DNA of 64,000 bases from Kuafuiihalomonas sp039024635 (GCA_039024635.1 JBCCQA010000029.1:5976-69975), one strand, 5' to 3'; numbered from the stretch's first letter, positions 43,808 through 56,891 are shown. Numbers and translations: made by a program. Notes: generated from the letters alone by a model not told the origin.

Positions 43808-44719
43808 TCAAGCGTTCGGGGCGGCCTTCGCGAGTCCGTCGAGGAAGGGGGTCCAGCCCTGCTGGTAGTCGCTCTTGTCCACGGTGCGCAAGAAGCCGGC
43901 GTGGGTGAACTCGACTTTGGTTCGCCGTCCATCCTCGAGGGGGACGAGCCGAAAGCTCACCGTTTGATCCGGCACGTCGGGCTGCTGGCGCCAGTCGGGC
44001 CAAGAGAAGGAGAGAAGCACGTTCTCCTCGAACTCCAGGATCCTCATCGGCTTCACGTGCTCGGCGGCGGGCCCCCAGCCCAGGTCGAACGCCCCCCCCA
44101 CCCGCGGCTCGACTCGAGCCTCCTTGGCGATCCATTGGTTCAGGATCTCGGGGGTGGTCAGGGCACGAAAAACCGCCGGCGGCGGAGCATCGATCTCGAT
44201 GCTGAGACGAATCACTGGCTCCGGATCCGCGAAGTCCGGAAGCAGCACGTTGCCCCTTCCGTCGATGTGACCCAACAGGTTGGCGGTCGCCAGGCGCCAA
44301 TAGTCGTCGACGACCAGCTCCGGCTTGGGGAGCGGCAGAGCCTGTTCGAGCTGATGCAGCACTGTGAAGTCGGTCCATTTGCGCGCCGGGTCCGGCGTTT
44401 CGCCCGGAGTGCAGGCCCAGCTCGGCGTCTCGCCTTTGGCAAAGCGCCACTTTATCGCGGACTTCACACCGGCCCACGTACCCTCGAAGGCAAAGCTGGC
44501 GCCTGGCTCCAGGAGGACAACCGCCGCATCGCAGGGGCCCAGAACCCCCCGCCCCCCAAAGACAAAGCGCCCGCCGAGCTTCAGCTCCAACTCCACCCGT
44601 TCGGCGAACCAGGCTCTAAGCTGATCGACCTCCGTGCAGGCGGCAAACAGCCACTCCACCGAGGCCGGCAGTTGAAAGGTGTGCTCGAAGCGCGTCGCGC
44701 TGTTTTCGGTCTCACTCAT
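43808..44719 (-). CDS. Tandem SRPBCC (AHSA1-type) domain protein
   Basis: 303 residues from ATG 44717-44719. Two START/AHSA1 domains: ~8-150 with FEHTFQLPASVEWLFAACTEVDQLRAWFAERVELELKLGGRF, and ~165-303 with LSIEIDAPPPAVFRALTTPEILNQWIAKEARVEPRVGGAFDLGW and FEFEENVLLSF-like strands. They form hydrophobic cups; AHSA1-type proteins of this sort are usually regulated by an ArsR-type repressor encoded just upstream, as here: its start overlaps that gene by eight bases. Ligand unknown. Confidence 0.88.
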   Translation of the reverse strand: MSETENSATRFEHTFQLPASVEWLFAACTEVDQLRAWFAERVELELKLGGRFVFGGRGVLGPCDAAVVLLEPGASFAFEGTWAGVKSAIKWRFAKGETPSWACTPGETPDPARKWTDFTVLHQLEQALPLPKPELVVDDYWRLATANLLGHIDGRGNVLLPDFADPEPVIRLSIEIDAPPPAVFRALTTPEILNQWIAKEARVEPRVGGAFDLGWGPAAEHVKPMRILEFEENVLLSFSWPDWRQQPDVPDQTVSFRLVPLEDGRRTKVEFTHAGFLRTVDKSDYQQGWTPFLDGLAKAAPNA

Positions 44720-45056
44720 CGGTCGCTCCTTTGGATCGGGCCTCGCGCTCGACGAGGTCTCTCAAGTCGTGAAGTCGGACCGCCCACATCAGCCGATAGG
44801 GGCCCAGCCAGTCGTCCAGGGCCCGAAGAGGTTCGGGGTCCAAACGGTAGATGCGCTGCCGACCATCCCGACGCTCCCGAACCAGTTGGGCCTCCCGAAG
44901 CACCCGAAGGTGCTTCGAGATGGCGGGCCGGGTGAGCGGGAAGCGCCGAGCGAGCTGGCCCGCGGGCAGCTCCTCATCCCGAAGCGCCTCCAAGATCTGA
45001 CGACGGGTCGGATCCTGGAGGGCCCGACAGGCCAGATCGACGCTCGCCGGCTTCAC
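44712..45056 (-). CDS. ArsR-family HTH regulator
   Basis: 114 residues from ATG 45054-45056. Winged helix: LACRALQDPTRRQILEALRDEELPAGQLARRFPLTRPAISKHLRVLREAQLV, RRDGRQRIYRLDPEPLRALDDWLG. No metal-binding Cys motif (ELCVCDL-type) is present, so it is of the ligand- or redox-type class commonly paired with SRPBCC genes. It overlaps the SRPBCC gene by eight bases, so it probably represses its own operon. It is unrelated in detail to the ArsR-methyltransferase at 48652. Confidence 0.9.
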   Translation of the reverse strand: MKPASVDLACRALQDPTRRQILEALRDEELPAGQLARRFPLTRPAISKHLRVLREAQLVRERRDGRQRIYRLDPEPLRALDDWLGPYRLMWAVRLHDLRDLVEREARSKGATDE

Positions 45057-45230
45057 GGATAATATGTGACCGACTAGTTACGCATCTTGCAAGCCCCAAA
45101 TAGGGCGTTCTCGAAGTTCAGGCCGCTTCCCGCCGGCCTCGACGGGGAACACGTCGAACCTCATGACCGGCCCACCAGCCCCTGTGACGCAGTGGGCCAC
45201 AAGAGGCTGGGGCCGATCATTGGTGGGGGC

Positions 45231-46514
45231 TCAGGCGCGGAGGGCCTGGTCGAGGTCAGCGATGATGTCGTCGGCGTTCTCGATGCCGACCGACAGCCGG
45301 ACGGTGTCGTCGGCCGCGCCGGCTGCCCGGCGAGCTTCGGCGTCGAGCTGACTGTGGGTGGTTGAAGCCGGGTGAATGATCAGGCTTCGACTGTCTCCAA
45401 TGTTGGCCAAGTGGCTGAAGAGCTTCACGTTCTCGACCACCTTCTTTCCCTTCTCGAAGCCGCCCTTGACGCCAAAGGTGAAGACAGCCCCTGCCCCTCG
45501 AGGCAGGTACTTCTGCGCCAAGCCATTGAAGGGCGACGAGCTCAGGCCGGCGTAGCTGACCCACTCGACCTCGCCGTGGCCCTCCAGGAACTCAGCCACC
45601 TTCTGAGCGTTCTGGCAGTGCCGTTCCATGCGCAAAGGCAGGGTCTCGAGCCCGAGCAGCGTCAGCCATGCGTTGAGGGGCTGCTGGTTGGCCCCCAAGT
45701 CTCGAAGCCCCACCGCATGACCGAACAGGGTGAAGGCCAACTCTCCGAAGGTCTCGTGGAACTTGAGGCCGTGGTAGCCGGGGTCCGGCTGAGTGAGAGC
45801 CTTGAACTTGTCGCTCGAGCTCCAGTCGAACTTGCCGCTGTCGATCACGACGCCGCCAATGGAGGTCCCGTTTCCGCTCATGAACTTGGTGGTCGAATGG
45901 ACCACGAGGTCCGCGCCGTGCTCGATCGGTCGGCACAAGAAGGGTGTGGCCATCGTGTTGTCGACCAGCAGAGGCACCCCCGCGTCATGGGCCACCTTGG
46001 CAATGGCCTCGATGTCGGTCACCACGCCGCCTGGGTTCGCCAAAGCCTCGATCCAAACCGCTCGGGTTTCGGGCTTGATGGCCCGGGCAAAGTTCTCAGG
46101 GTTGGTGGCGTCTACGAAGTCGGTCTTCCAGCCGAATGCCCGCGGGAAGCTGACGCCGAGCTGGTTGATGCTCCCGCCGTAGAGCTGCTTGGCGGCCACG
46201 ATATGGGCGCCCGGCTCCATGAAAGAGAACAAAGCCAAAAGCTGAGCCGCGTGACCCGAAGCGGTGGCGGTCGCAGCAACTCCACCCTCCAAAGAGGCCA
46301 CTCGGCTCTGGAGGACGCCGACCGTCGGGTTGGTCAGTCGCGAATAGATGAAGCCCGTCTCCTGAAGAGCGAACAGCTTGGCCGCGTGGTCCGAGTCATT
46401 GAAGACGAAGGAGGTCGTCTGGTAAATCGGAGTCTGCCGGGCGCCGGTCGTAGCGTCCGGTTCTGAGCCCCCGTGCACGGCGAGGGTGTCGAAATGAGGT
46501 TTGGGGTCCGTCAT
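45231..46514 (-). CDS. metY: O-acetylhomoserine sulfhydrylase (MetY-type, PLP)
   Basis: 427 residues from ATG 46512-46514; a GTG at 46547 would add 11 residues. Family marks: FDTLAVHGGSEPDATTGARQTPIYQTTSFVF, YSRLTNPTVGVLQSRVASLEGG, ATASGHAAQLLALF, then VVHSTTKFMSGNGTSIGG with the PLP Lys in STTKFMSG, and the C-terminal RSLIIHPASTTHSQL. It uses sulfide to turn O-acetylhomoserine directly into homocysteine, and length suits the MetY branch (420-440). It works downstream of MetX. The divergent neighbour at 46601 is a retropepsin-like protein. Confidence 0.94.
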   Translation of the reverse strand: MTDPKPHFDTLAVHGGSEPDATTGARQTPIYQTTSFVFNDSDHAAKLFALQETGFIYSRLTNPTVGVLQSRVASLEGGVAATATASGHAAQLLALFSFMEPGAHIVAAKQLYGGSINQLGVSFPRAFGWKTDFVDATNPENFARAIKPETRAVWIEALANPGGVVTDIEAIAKVAHDAGVPLLVDNTMATPFLCRPIEHGADLVVHSTTKFMSGNGTSIGGVVIDSGKFDWSSSDKFKALTQPDPGYHGLKFHETFGELAFTLFGHAVGLRDLGANQQPLNAWLTLLGLETLPLRMERHCQNAQKVAEFLEGHGEVEWVSYAGLSSSPFNGLAQKYLPRGAGAVFTFGVKGGFEKGKKVVENVKLFSHLANIGDSRSLIIHPASTTHSQLDAEARRAAGAADDTVRLSVGIENADDIIADLDQALRA

Positions 46515-46600
46515 GGAAGGCTTGATAGCTTCGGTGTTCGAGGACACGCGAGTCGTGGATGCCCTTCATGCGTAGGCGCCCTTCGAGGAATTGACCGACG

Positions 46601-47020
46601 ATGCGCGTCGGCTGGCGGGAGTGGGTCGGCCTCCCAGAGCTCGGTGTGACCCGCATCCAGGGAAAGATGGACACGGGCGCCAAGACCTCCGCACTACACG
46701 CCGTGAACCTTCGAGAAGAGATCCGCGACGGCGAGCGTTCGGTTCGTTTCGACGTCCCGAAGACGACCAGCAGCTCCCAGGGCCCGCAGGCCTTGGTTCG
46801 AGTCGTGGACGAGCGGACCATCAGGAGCTCCAACGGCGGCACCGAGATTCGTCCCGTCATCGAGACACGTGTCCAGATAGGCGGCGGATGCTGGCCCATC
46901 GAGCTGACGCTCACCGACCGAGGGCAAATGGGCTTTCGGCTCCTGCTGGGTCGGCAGGCCCTCCGGAGCCGCGTGCTGGTGGACCCCGGGCAAGCATTCA
47001 TTTGCGACCCCCTCGATTGA
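46601..47020 (+). CDS. Retropepsin-like aspartic protease (RimK-associated, DUF785/COG4067)
   Basis: 139 residues from ATG 46601. The DTGA active site is in IQGKMDTGAKTSALHA, followed by VRFDVPKTTSSSQGPQ, RPVIETRVQIGGGCWPIELTLTDRGQMGFRLLLGRQALRSRVLVDPG. These single-domain proteins were once called ATP-dependent zinc proteases and are mostly found with an ATP-grasp RimK-type ligase. No RimK gene is present in this window. It probably works as a dimer in the cytoplasm or periplasm; no signal peptide is visible. Substrate unknown. It converges on cystathionine beta-synthase (12 bases). Confidence 0.88.
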   Translation: MRVGWREWVGLPELGVTRIQGKMDTGAKTSALHAVNLREEIRDGERSVRFDVPKTTSSSQGPQALVRVVDERTIRSSNGGTEIRPVIETRVQIGGGCWPIELTLTDRGQMGFRLLLGRQALRSRVLVDPGQAFICDPLD

Positions 47021-47032
47021 GGGACTGCTTGC

Positions 47033-48394
47033 TCAGCCGGCGACGGAGACCTGCGCGGTGAGGTGATCGACGAGGTCCATCTTGGTGACGATGCCGACCA
47101 GGCGCTGATCGGCATCGACGACGACGCCCACTTCGTCGGCGGCGAACATCTCCAGGAGGCGCTTGACCGGGTCCTCCAAGCGAACCGTGTCGCAGCGTCG
47201 ATACATGACCTCGGCAATGGTGCTCCCGAGGTTGGCGTGGCCCTCGACCACCCTACCCAGCAGGTCCGATTCGGTGACGATGCCCGAGACCTTGTCGTCG
47301 CGAATGACGGGCAGCTGGCTTATGCCGTGGTCCTTCATCGTCTTGATGGCCTGAGCGACCGTGTCCTCGCCCTGCGCCACCACCAGCTCCCGGGGCGGAA
47401 TACGGGTCAAGATGTCCCCCACGCTCTCGTGATCCCAGTTGGACTCTTGAAAGCCGTACTGACGCATCCAGCTGTCGTCCATGAACTTGGTCATGTAGTT
47501 GCGGACCGAATCGGCCAAGAGAACCACGATTCGCTTTCCCGGTGCGCGCTTGGCCATGGCCAGTGCTGCGAACATCGCCGAGCCACAGCTTCCGCCCACC
47601 AGGAGGCCCTCCTTGCGTATCAGTCGTCGAGCCAAGATGAAGGACTCACGGTCCTCCGTCTTCACCCACTCGTCCACCACGCCGCGGTCGAGCACGTCGG
47701 GAACGAAGTCGTAGCCAATGCCTTCGACCTTGTAGGACTGAACCGGCGCCTCACCGGCCAAGATGGAACCCACGGGATCGGCGCCCACGATCTTGACCCC
47801 AGGAATGGCTTCTTTGAGCCGCTTGCCGACGCCGGTGATGGTCCCCCCGGTGCCCGCCCCGGCTACGAAGTAGTCCAGCTTTCCGCCGGTCTGCTCGAGA
47901 ATCTCCTCCGCCGTTCCCTCGTAGTGGGCCATCGGGTTGTCCGGGTTCCCGTACTGGTCGAGAATGTGGCTGTTGGGGATGATGCCCTGAAGCTGCTGGG
48001 CGACGCTGATGTGACTTTCCGGGCTGTCGAAAGCGGCTTCGGTCGGCGTCCGGATGATCTCGGCCCCCAGGGCCTCCAGCACCACCTGCTTCTCTCGGCT
48101 CATCTTCTCGGGCATCGTGATGATCATCCGATAGCCACGAATCGCGGCCGCGAGCGCCAGTCCGATGCCGGTGTTGCCGCTGGTGGGCTCAATGAGCGTG
48201 TCACCGGGCTTGATGCGGCCGGCCTTTTCGGCCTCCAGCAACATACGCTTGCCGATTCGGTCTTTGACCGAGCCTCCGGCATTCAGGAACTCGCACTTGG
48301 CGAGGATCTCACAGCCGTAGTCGGCGCCGACCTTGTTGAGGCGAACCATCGGGGTGTGGCCGATGGCGTCGAGGATGGAGTCCAGGACCTTCAC
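47033..48394 (-). CDS. Cystathionine beta-synthase with C-terminal CBS domains
   Basis: 453 residues from ATG 48392-48394. PLP domain: LDAIGHTPMVRLNKV, FLNAGGSVKDRIGKRML (PLP Lys44), EPTSGNTGIGLALAAAIRGY, VAGAGTGGTITGVGKRLKE and SCGSAMFAAL. C-terminal ~335-453: two CBS motifs (GEDTVAQAIKTMKDHGISQLPVIRDDKVSGIVTESDLL, AADEVGVVVDADQRLVGIVTKMDLVDHL), which bind SAM or AMP. No N-terminal heme domain. It condenses serine with homocysteine, feeding cysteine (reverse transsulfuration) and protecting from homocysteine build-up. It is divergent from the ArsR-methyltransferase regulator, across 257 bases. Confidence 0.95.
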   Translation of the reverse strand: MKVLDSILDAIGHTPMVRLNKVGADYGCEILAKCEFLNAGGSVKDRIGKRMLLEAEKAGRIKPGDTLIEPTSGNTGIGLALAAAIRGYRMIITMPEKMSREKQVVLEALGAEIIRTPTEAAFDSPESHISVAQQLQGIIPNSHILDQYGNPDNPMAHYEGTAEEILEQTGGKLDYFVAGAGTGGTITGVGKRLKEAIPGVKIVGADPVGSILAGEAPVQSYKVEGIGYDFVPDVLDRGVVDEWVKTEDRESFILARRLIRKEGLLVGGSCGSAMFAALAMAKRAPGKRIVVLLADSVRNYMTKFMDDSWMRQYGFQESNWDHESVGDILTRIPPRELVVAQGEDTVAQAIKTMKDHGISQLPVIRDDKVSGIVTESDLLGRVVEGHANLGSTIAEVMYRRCDTVRLEDPVKRLLEMFAADEVGVVVDADQRLVGIVTKMDLVDHLTAQVSVAG

Positions 48395-48619
48395 GGCCGG
48401 AATCTAGCAGTGCCGCACCGGGGCCGAAATCTCGGAGAAAAGCCGAGTCTCGAATTCGGCACTCGGCTGGAATGCGGGGCCCAAGTCCGAGGTTGTCTTG
48501 ATACCTGGACGGCCGGCCCTTCTCCCCAACCCTTCCCTCGAACCCTTGGGTCGGCCGCCCGGGTATTTCCCAAGTATAGAAGTGCGCTAGCCATTGCATT
48601 CGTCTGAGGCAACGCTCAG

Positions 48620-48645
48620 AATCCGCACATCCGGATAGCCGGATT
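48620..48645. promoter_or_regulatory. Palindromic operator in front of the ArsR-methyltransferase gene
   Basis: A 26-base dyad: the core ATCCGGAT (48629-48636) and outer arms AATCCG (48620-48625) and CGGATT (48640-48645) share the same centre, with three unpaired positions on each side between them. Ten of 13 pairs match. It ends six bases before the ATG at 48652, so a bound winged-helix dimer would block this gene and the metH gene behind it. It is in the stretch shared with the divergent cystathionine beta-synthase gene. Confidence 0.6.
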
Positions 48646-48651
48646 TGGGCG

Positions 48652-49581
48652 ATGAACCTCGAGCGAACCCATGAGCTCTGCCGCCTTCTGGCGGACGGAA
48701 CCCGATTGCGGCTCCTCGCGCTGCTGTCACAGCAGGCCCTCGCCGTGGGCGAGCTGACGGAGCTCCTCGGGGTAGCGCAGAGTCGGGTATCGACCCACCT
48801 GGGCAAGCTCAAGGCAGAAAACCTGGTGGAAGTGGAGAAGAGCGGCAGCGGCTCGACCTACAGGGCCCGCATCGACAAGGACGCCGAAGCAGGCCGGTTG
48901 TGGCAGATGCTCATGAACGATCTCGACGACCCGCTGCTCGCCACGGATCAAGAGCGAGCCGCGCAGATCGTGCGGGCCCGAAACCAAACGACGACCTGGG
49001 CCGACTCGGTGGCGGGGGCGATGGAGCGGCACTATTCGCCTGGCCGAACTTGGGAGGCCGTCTCCCGAGGGGTCGTGGGTCTCACCCGCCTCGGTCACGT
49101 CCTCGACATCGCTTCCGGGGACGGCGCCCTCGCCGAGCTGCTCGCGCCACGAGCGGAGCGCGTCACCTGCATCGACTCCAGCCGACGGGTGGTCGAAGCC
49201 GGGCGCGAGCGTCTGGCGACAGTCCAGAACATCGACTTCGTGCAAGGCGACATGCATGCGCTACCATTCGATGACGCTCGCTTCGACCAGGTGCTGCTCC
49301 TGCATGCCCTTCCGTACGCCGCCGAGCCAGATGGGGTCGTAGCCGAAGCAGGCCGAGTCCTGCGGCCTGGCGGGTCATTTGTCGCGCAAACGCTCCTCGC
49401 CCACCAGTTCCGCGATGAAGTGAAGGCATTCGATCATGTGCAGGATGGCTTCGAGGTAGAGCGCGTGCGCGGGATGGTCGAAGCCGCGGGTCTCGAGCCG
49501 ACCTTGTGCGAAGTCACCCACCAGGAGAGGCGCAAGCCGCACTTCAAAATTATCACGGTCCACGCCCACCGACCGAGTTGA
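48652..49581 (+). CDS. ArsR-type regulator fused to SAM-dependent methyltransferase, SahR-like
   Basis: 309 residues from ATG 48652. Residues 1-85 are an ArsR winged helix: LCRLLADGTRLRLLALLSQQALAVGELTELLGVAQSRVSTHLGKLKAENLVEVEKSG. Residues ~130-300 are a class I methyltransferase: VLDIASGDGALAELLAPRAERVTCIDSS (SAM loop), NIDFVQGDMHALPF, RFDQVLLLHAL and VLRPGGSF. This fusion is the layout of SahR-type regulators, which respond to S-adenosylhomocysteine and repress methionine-cycle genes. It precedes metH by nine bases and has a dyad at its own start. The methyltransferase half may sense and not catalyse. Assignment to SahR is inference from fusion and context. Confidence 0.88.
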   Translation: MNLERTHELCRLLADGTRLRLLALLSQQALAVGELTELLGVAQSRVSTHLGKLKAENLVEVEKSGSGSTYRARIDKDAEAGRLWQMLMNDLDDPLLATDQERAAQIVRARNQTTTWADSVAGAMERHYSPGRTWEAVSRGVVGLTRLGHVLDIASGDGALAELLAPRAERVTCIDSSRRVVEAGRERLATVQNIDFVQGDMHALPFDDARFDQVLLLHALPYAAEPDGVVAEAGRVLRPGGSFVAQTLLAHQFRDEVKAFDHVQDGFEVERVRGMVEAAGLEPTLCEVTHQERRKPHFKIITVHAHRPS

Positions 49582-49590
49582 GAGAGGAAG

Positions 49591-53319
<3,729 letters not shown>

Positions 53320-53515
53320 CTTTAGGGCTCTGAGAGGGGCCCGTGCGGGGGGTCACTACTAGGACTGAGAACGAGGTCCCGAGCCCATCCCACCTCAGCC
53401 CACCTCCGGGGCCTCGGAGATGTACTGAATCCTCGGGGTCAGAGGAGCGATTTCGTGTCTCTAAAGACGTCTAAGGCCTGGATCCCAGGCGGGACGGCTC
53501 AGTAAGCTGCCCGCC

Positions 53516-55297
53516 ATGGTTCGAGGGGGGACCTCCATGGCGCTGCTCCTGGGCGGCGCCGTCTTCGTAGGCTGTGGGGGGGAGCTGCAAGCACCCAGCT
53601 CGGCTCTGCCCAGGATAGGTTCCGACGGTTCGGGCCCCGGTGGCCGCGACCGACCGGACCAACCCGACCAACCCGACCGCCCGGATCAGCCCGACAACCC
53701 CGATGATCCCGTCCCGGGGGTGGAGCCGCTTCGTTTCGCCTGCAACCCCGACGGACCCGCCATCTCTCAGTCTCTTCGTCGCCTTTCCCGAAGCCAGTAT
53801 GAGTCCGCCGTTCGAAGCTTGGCCGAAGCTGCGGTCGGAGGCCCGCTCAGCGGCGGGGACGACCAGCAACTGGCCGACGCTGTTGACTCCGTGCCCCCCG
53901 ACGTTCTCTCGGGAGACGAGGACTATCCGACCATGGTGCAAGCCGTTGGTCAGTCCCACGTCGACGCCTACCAAGACGTGGCGCTGGCCATCGCCGACGT
54001 CGGCGCGGCCGCCGCCGCGGGTCGCTGCAGTGGAGACTGTCCGGGCCTGTTGCGCGCCATGGCCGACGTCGCTTTCAGACGACCTGTCACCGACGACGAG
54101 GCTGATTTCCTCAACAGTGCCCTGAGCAGCGGCGACGATGGGGACGACCTCAGCCGAGGCATTCAGCTCCTCGCTCAGTCGCCTGACTTTCTCTATCACT
54201 TCGAGGAAGGCGAGGACGACAGCGACGAGGTCGGTGCCTTTGAACTCGCCAACCGCCTATCCTTCTTGTTCTGGAACGCGCCGCCTGACGCGGAACTCGT
54301 TCAGAGTGCAGCCTCGGGTGAGCTGTTGACGCCGCAAGGCTATGAAGCCCAGGTCGACCGACTGTTCGCCTCAGCCCGAACGCGCACTGCTCTGCACGGC
54401 TTCTTCGAAGCCTGGCTCGAGCTGGAAGAGATTCCATACATGGACGAGAACAACGACAAGGCCGACTTCGCCGCCTTCGCGGGCGACGACCTGCCCGGCC
54501 CATCCCTCGACCAAGAGATGGCCGAGGACCTGCTCGCCTTCGTGGATCATGTCGTATGGACCGAAGACGGAAGCCTCGCCGACCTCTTCACCCGCGCCGT
54601 GGCCGTCCCCCCCTCCGCCGCCATGGCCGCCATCTACGGCGTCGAGGCGGTGGGCGAGCCGGTCGAACTCGACCCCACCCAGCGCGCAGGAATCCTGACC
54701 CGCCCTGCCCTCCTCGCGTACAATCAAGCCGTGACCCGACCCATCATCCGGGGCACTCTGGCTCGGGTTCGGCTCTCCTGCGCCGATCTCGGATTGCCCG
54801 ACATGATGGACGACATCCAGCTGGGCAATCAGGACCCGGGTGAGACGACACGCCAAAAGGTCGAGGACCTGACCGAGGTTCCCGGCTCCACCTGCCAAGG
54901 CTGCCATGTCTTCATCAACGCCTTCGGTTTCGCATTGGAGCAGTACGACGCCCTGGGCCGATACAGGAGCGTGGAGAGGGTGTTCGCGGAGGATGGAAGC
55001 ATCAGCGCGACCCACCCCATCGACCCAGTGGCCGATACGCCGGTCGACGGCGAAATGCGGCGCTTCGAGAGCGCCGTCGACATGAGCGAAGCCCTGGCTC
55101 GGAGCCAGGACGTGGAGCGCTGCTTCGCTCGCCACCTGTTCCGCCACAGCTTCGGTCGTAAAGACGACATGCAGCTCGACGGCTGTACCTTGGAGGCACT
55201 TCGGAACGACATCCATCAAGGAGCGCCCCTTTCAGAGGTCATTCGCTCTATCGCCTTCACGCCCGAGTTCCGCCGCCTGCAGGAGGACTACGAATGA
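53516..55297 (+). CDS. DUF1592/DUF1588/DUF1585-type lipoprotein with CxxCH motif
   Basis: 593 residues from ATG 53516. The signal ends VFVGC (Cys20). A PDQPD-type tether follows, then SLRRLSRSQYESAVRSL (DUF1587-like start), AFRRPVTDDEADFL, QSPDFLYHFE, ELANRLSFLFWNAPPDAELV (DUF1592), RAGILTRPALLAYNQA and RPIIRGTLARVRL (DUF1588), VPGSTCQGCHVFINAFGFALEQYDALGRYR (single heme-like CxxCH), and CFARHLFRHSFGR (DUF1585). This domain set is widespread in Planctomycetes and Myxococcota, always next to a DUF1552 gene; its function is unknown, with a role in outer-surface polymer breakdown proposed. The DUF1552 gene overlaps its end by four bases. Confidence 0.92.
   Translation: MVRGGTSMALLLGGAVFVGCGGELQAPSSALPRIGSDGSGPGGRDRPDQPDQPDRPDQPDNPDDPVPGVEPLRFACNPDGPAISQSLRRLSRSQYESAVRSLAEAAVGGPLSGGDDQQLADAVDSVPPDVLSGDEDYPTMVQAVGQSHVDAYQDVALAIADVGAAAAAGRCSGDCPGLLRAMADVAFRRPVTDDEADFLNSALSSGDDGDDLSRGIQLLAQSPDFLYHFEEGEDDSDEVGAFELANRLSFLFWNAPPDAELVQSAASGELLTPQGYEAQVDRLFASARTRTALHGFFEAWLELEEIPYMDENNDKADFAAFAGDDLPGPSLDQEMAEDLLAFVDHVVWTEDGSLADLFTRAVAVPPSAAMAAIYGVEAVGEPVELDPTQRAGILTRPALLAYNQAVTRPIIRGTLARVRLSCADLGLPDMMDDIQLGNQDPGETTRQKVEDLTEVPGSTCQGCHVFINAFGFALEQYDALGRYRSVERVFAEDGSISATHPIDPVADTPVDGEMRRFESAVDMSEALARSQDVERCFARHLFRHSFGRKDDMQLDGCTLEALRNDIHQGAPLSEVIRSIAFTPEFRRLQEDYE
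53644..53710 (+). repeat. Short tandem repeat coding for a PDQP-type tether
   Basis: Units of nine to twelve bases of the form GACC-AACCC encode RPDQPDQPDRPDQPDNPDDP, a flexible acidic spacer between the lipid anchor and the folded part of the DUF1592 lipoprotein. Such runs change in length by slippage, so length differences between strains are expected. Confidence 0.7.
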
Positions 55298-56880
55298 GCT
55301 CGATACGGCGTATCGGACGACGACATTTCCTCGCCGGGTCGGCCGGCCTGTTGGGCGTCCCCTTCCTGACCTCCTTGGCGCCACGTCGCGCCCGGGCCCA
55401 GTCCCGGCCTCAGCTTAGGCTCGTGATCATGGGCACGGACCATGGCGGCGTTTGGCCCGAGCACTTCTACCCCGAGCCGGGGGCCGAGACGGTCGTGAAC
55501 CTCTATGGCCCCGCGAACTCGACGCCTCGACACGACATGCGATGGTCCGGCCTACAGGAGCGGATTGAGGGGGGCCAAGCCATCCTGTCCGAGACGCTTC
55601 AAGCCGCCTCCGACGTCCTTACGCCAAATCGAGTGCAGCAAATGAGCGTCTTGCGCGGCGTGGACGTGTCTACGTACTTAGGCCACAACCGTGCCTCCTT
55701 TAGCGGCAACTTCGGCGCCAATGACCAGGGACGGACTCTACACAGCCTTCAGGTCCAAACCATCGATCAGGTCGTGGCTCGGCACCCGGACTTCAACAAG
55801 AGCCCGGTCAAGGAGCGGAGTCTTCACTTCGCCAGCTCCTACGGCATCAGCTCCAACGTGCGCCACTCGGCATCGGCGGCCAGGGTGAATGGTTCGGTCG
55901 TGCCCGTTCAAGCCACCAACCGCACCCGAGAGCTGTGGAGTCGCTTGTTCTCCGACCAAGGCGGCTCCGGCGACACCCCCGTCATTGATCTCGTGTACGA
56001 GCAGTACCGGAGCCTCACCCGGGGTGCATTTGGAGACGCCCGGCGCCTTTCCGGATCCGATCGGAACCGCTTAGAGGCCCATTTGACCCTGGTTTCCGAG
56101 CTTCAGCGCAAGTTGAACACTACGGTCGTGTGCGACGACGTGCCTCAACCGCCCGATATTCGAGACGACATCGACGCTCTCCGCATCGCGGCCGACCTGT
56201 ACGTGGCTGCCCTTCGCTGCGGAGCCTCGAACGTCGGCGTCATCACTGCGGCTGGCCGCAACATCTCGGCCGACGGCGGCTGGACCAACTGGCATGAGCA
56301 AATAGCCCACAACGGCGGCGGGAATCGAACCAGTAGCTCTTTCAACCCCGAGTTCCAGCGGATCAACTACCGCGCCCAACGACGCTTTTTCGAGGAGGTG
56401 TTCATGCGGATCGTCTCCGGTCTGGACGTCGAAGAGGCCGACGGCGAAACCTATTTGGACCGGAGTTTGGTCCTCTGGTCCATGGAGAGCGGTGACACCA
56501 CCCACACCAATTTCTCGATGCCAATAGTGGCCGCGGGCACCGCGGCGGGCTTCTTTGAGACCGGGCGCTACATCGACTTCCGCAACCTGGAAAACCAGTT
56601 GCTGTCTCGTTCACAGGTTCCAACTCGACACCCTGGCATCCTGATCAATCGGGTCCTGGGCAACATCCTGCAGGGGATGGGGGTGGCGCCTGAGGACTAT
56701 CACGGCGAACTTCAGCAGGTGCAGCCGAACGAGTTCAACAACGGCGCCCGCGGATACGGCGTAGTCGAGTACCACCGTGACAACTTCTGGCAGCAGTACG
56801 ACTTGGAAGACGACATCTGGCCCCGCCATCACTTCAACGACGGCGACGTGTTGATACCGGGCTGGGTTCGGGACGCCTGA
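55294..56880 (+). CDS. DUF1552 protein with Tat signal
   Basis: 528 residues from ATG 55294 (ATGA overlap with the DUF1592 gene). The N terminus RRIGRRHFLAGSAGLLGVPFL is a Tat signal with GRRHFL, ending in ARA before QSRPQ. The body reads RLVIMGTDHGGVWPEHFYP, LRGVDVSTYLGHNRA, QTIDQVVARHPD, LHFASSYGISS and LVLWSMESGDTTHTNFSMPIVAAG, the DUF1552 pattern, related in fold to alkaline phosphatase/sulfatase-like DUF1501 proteins. Tat export suggests it folds with a cofactor or metal in the cytoplasm. It should act with the DUF1592 lipoprotein in the periplasm or outer membrane. Confidence 0.93.
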   Translation: MSSIRRIGRRHFLAGSAGLLGVPFLTSLAPRRARAQSRPQLRLVIMGTDHGGVWPEHFYPEPGAETVVNLYGPANSTPRHDMRWSGLQERIEGGQAILSETLQAASDVLTPNRVQQMSVLRGVDVSTYLGHNRASFSGNFGANDQGRTLHSLQVQTIDQVVARHPDFNKSPVKERSLHFASSYGISSNVRHSASAARVNGSVVPVQATNRTRELWSRLFSDQGGSGDTPVIDLVYEQYRSLTRGAFGDARRLSGSDRNRLEAHLTLVSELQRKLNTTVVCDDVPQPPDIRDDIDALRIAADLYVAALRCGASNVGVITAAGRNISADGGWTNWHEQIAHNGGGNRTSSSFNPEFQRINYRAQRRFFEEVFMRIVSGLDVEEADGETYLDRSLVLWSMESGDTTHTNFSMPIVAAGTAAGFFETGRYIDFRNLENQLLSRSQVPTRHPGILINRVLGNILQGMGVAPEDYHGELQQVQPNEFNNGARGYGVVEYHRDNFWQQYDLEDDIWPRHHFNDGDVLIPGWVRDA

Positions 56881-56891
56881 CCCGTCGAGCC

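Noticed and set aside
48545..48580. CTTGGG and CCCAAG arms before TATAGA considered as a riboswitch or promoter
   Set aside because: No known SAM or SAH riboswitch pattern, and no fitting -35 box.
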